DNA from: an uncultured Rickettsiales bacterium
GTDB lineage: Bacteria > Pseudomonadota > Alphaproteobacteria > Rickettsiales > UBA1997
NCBI GenBank assembly: GCA_934725005.1
Contig: CAKVBE010000010.1
Coordinates: 1-15,079 of the forward strand
Direction: 5' to 3'
Length of the DNA stretch: 15,079 nt
Positions 14,605 through 15,079 of this stretch are shown here, piece after piece. Each line of letters opens with the position of its first letter. The stretch's first letter is position 1. A program made the translations under genes and the position numbers. The notes under the pieces are model-generated. The model did no database searches. It was not told where the DNA came from and saw only the letters and a program-made list of their open reading frames with translations.

Positions 14605-14637
14605 ATAATGATTAACAATTTTGCTGTTAATCATTAT
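14605..14637. terminator. Perfect 13-bp hairpin between atpB and the nuclease gene
   Basis: ATAATGATTAACA (14605-14617) and TGTTAATCATTAT (14625-14637) are perfect inverted copies around a 7-base loop ATTTTGC. It is centrally placed between convergent genes, 49 bases after the atpB stop and 88 bases before the nuclease stop, as expected of a bidirectional terminator. The stem is AT-rich and no clear T-run follows on the plus strand, so termination efficiency is uncertain. A protein-binding site is the alternative. Confidence 0.45.
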
Positions 14638-14725
14638 GACGACACTATTTTAACTGCGTTTACACTATTTTTATACTTGCAAGAACATTACTTTCATTTG
14701 TTGTTAATTCTTTTTCTGACGTAGT

Positions 14726-15079
14726 TTATTCATTATCTTTATTGTTATCTTCTATATAAATTTGTTCTCTTGTAAATAGTTCACTTTGTTGAATAACGTA
14801 ATCTGTTAATTCTTTTTCTGTTGGTAAATACTCCATATACTTTGATATAAATAGTCTTTTATTATCATTTAATGTTGAATATTTTACAACTGCAGTGTTT
14901 TTTTCAGTACATAATACTATACCTATAGTTGGATTATCATTTTCTCTTATTATTTCTTTATCAAAATAGTTAATGTACATATCCATTTGACCCATATCTT
15001 GATGTTTTACTTTACCTATTTTTAGGTCTATCAATACATAACATTTTAGTATAACATTATAAAATACTAAATCTATATA
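14726..15079 (-). CDS. DUF1016/YhcG-type PD-(D/E)XK nuclease, C-terminal part (cut by right edge)
   Basis: The minus-strand frame remains open to the window edge, so the gene continues to the right and the TTG at 15034 is not its start. The visible 117 residues carry the C-terminal nuclease domain of the DUF1016/YhcG family. YIDLVFYN at the edge holds the first catalytic Asp, and LIDLKIGK has the D-x-K pair of the PD-(D/E)XK active site. GQMDMYINYFD, NPTIGIVLC and KYMEYLPTEKEL are further family motifs. The reading ends in a normal charged C-terminus. Proteins of this family occur widely as accessory genes, often near restriction systems; their substrate is not settled. The gene converges on atpB. 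Anything that would pair with it lies outside the window. Confidence 0.88.
   Translation of the reverse strand, partial: YIDLVFYNVILKCYVLIDLKIGKVKHQDMGQMDMYINYFDKEIIRENDNPTIGIVLCTEKNTAVVKYSTLNDNKRLFISKYMEYLPTEKELTDYVIQQSELFTREQIYIEDNNKDNE

Noticed and set aside
15032..15034. TTG as start codon of the right-edge nuclease
   Set aside because: The frame continues upstream to the window edge with conserved nuclease residues (YIDLVFYN), so the TTG is an internal Leu codon.

Overview
The window looks like a chromosome segment of an AT-rich alphaproteobacterium, probably a Rickettsiales-like or other host-associated lineage. This rests on three things. The base composition is strongly AT-biased (by eye about 25-30% G+C). 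CarD, SecA, RecN, ComF and the M23 peptidase all have Gram-negative, alphaproteobacterial-type motif patterns. There is also an isolated gene resembling the tail-terminator gene of alphaproteobacterial gene transfer agents. The standard code is used: TGA acts as a stop and Trp is TGG. The genus cannot be named from the sequence alone.

Layout: (1) Positions 1-206 hold the possible 3' end of a plus-strand gene (2-133) and AT-rich spacer. (2) Positions 3113-207 on the minus strand are a compact envelope operon: a LysM/M23 peptidoglycan hydrolase, a pilin-like protein and a membrane-anchored HEFGH zinc peptidase. (3) carD and comF follow on the plus strand. The carD promoter shares its -10 box with the divergent envelope operon. 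(4) A minus-strand tRNA-Glu(CUC) overlaps the 3' end of comF, followed by minus-strand recN. (5) Plus strand 6680-8448 encodes a lysine-rich coiled-coil membrane protein and a DUF3168/GTA-type tail-terminator-like protein. (6) Positions 12626-8546 (minus) form a secA - small membrane protein - xerD operon. (7) A yrbL-family gene lies upstream on the same strand as secA. (8) On the plus strand an overlapping pair, atpR-atpB, looks like the N-ATPase type and has no other ATPase genes after it. (9) The right edge holds the C-terminal part of a DUF1016/YhcG-type PD-(D/E)XK nuclease.

Most genes are housekeeping functions: protein export (SecA), chromosome-dimer resolution (Xer), double-strand-break repair (RecN), rRNA/housekeeping transcription control (CarD) and cell-wall remodelling (M23). 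The accessory interest lies in four places: the orphan N-ATPase-type atpRB pair, the solitary GTA-like gene beside an unknown coiled-coil protein, the pilin-like/zinc-peptidase cassette, and several well-formed promoters with a repeated extended -10 motif (TGGTATTAT). No insertion sequence, CRISPR array, rRNA or riboswitch was seen. No gene-free stretch exceeds about 215 bases.
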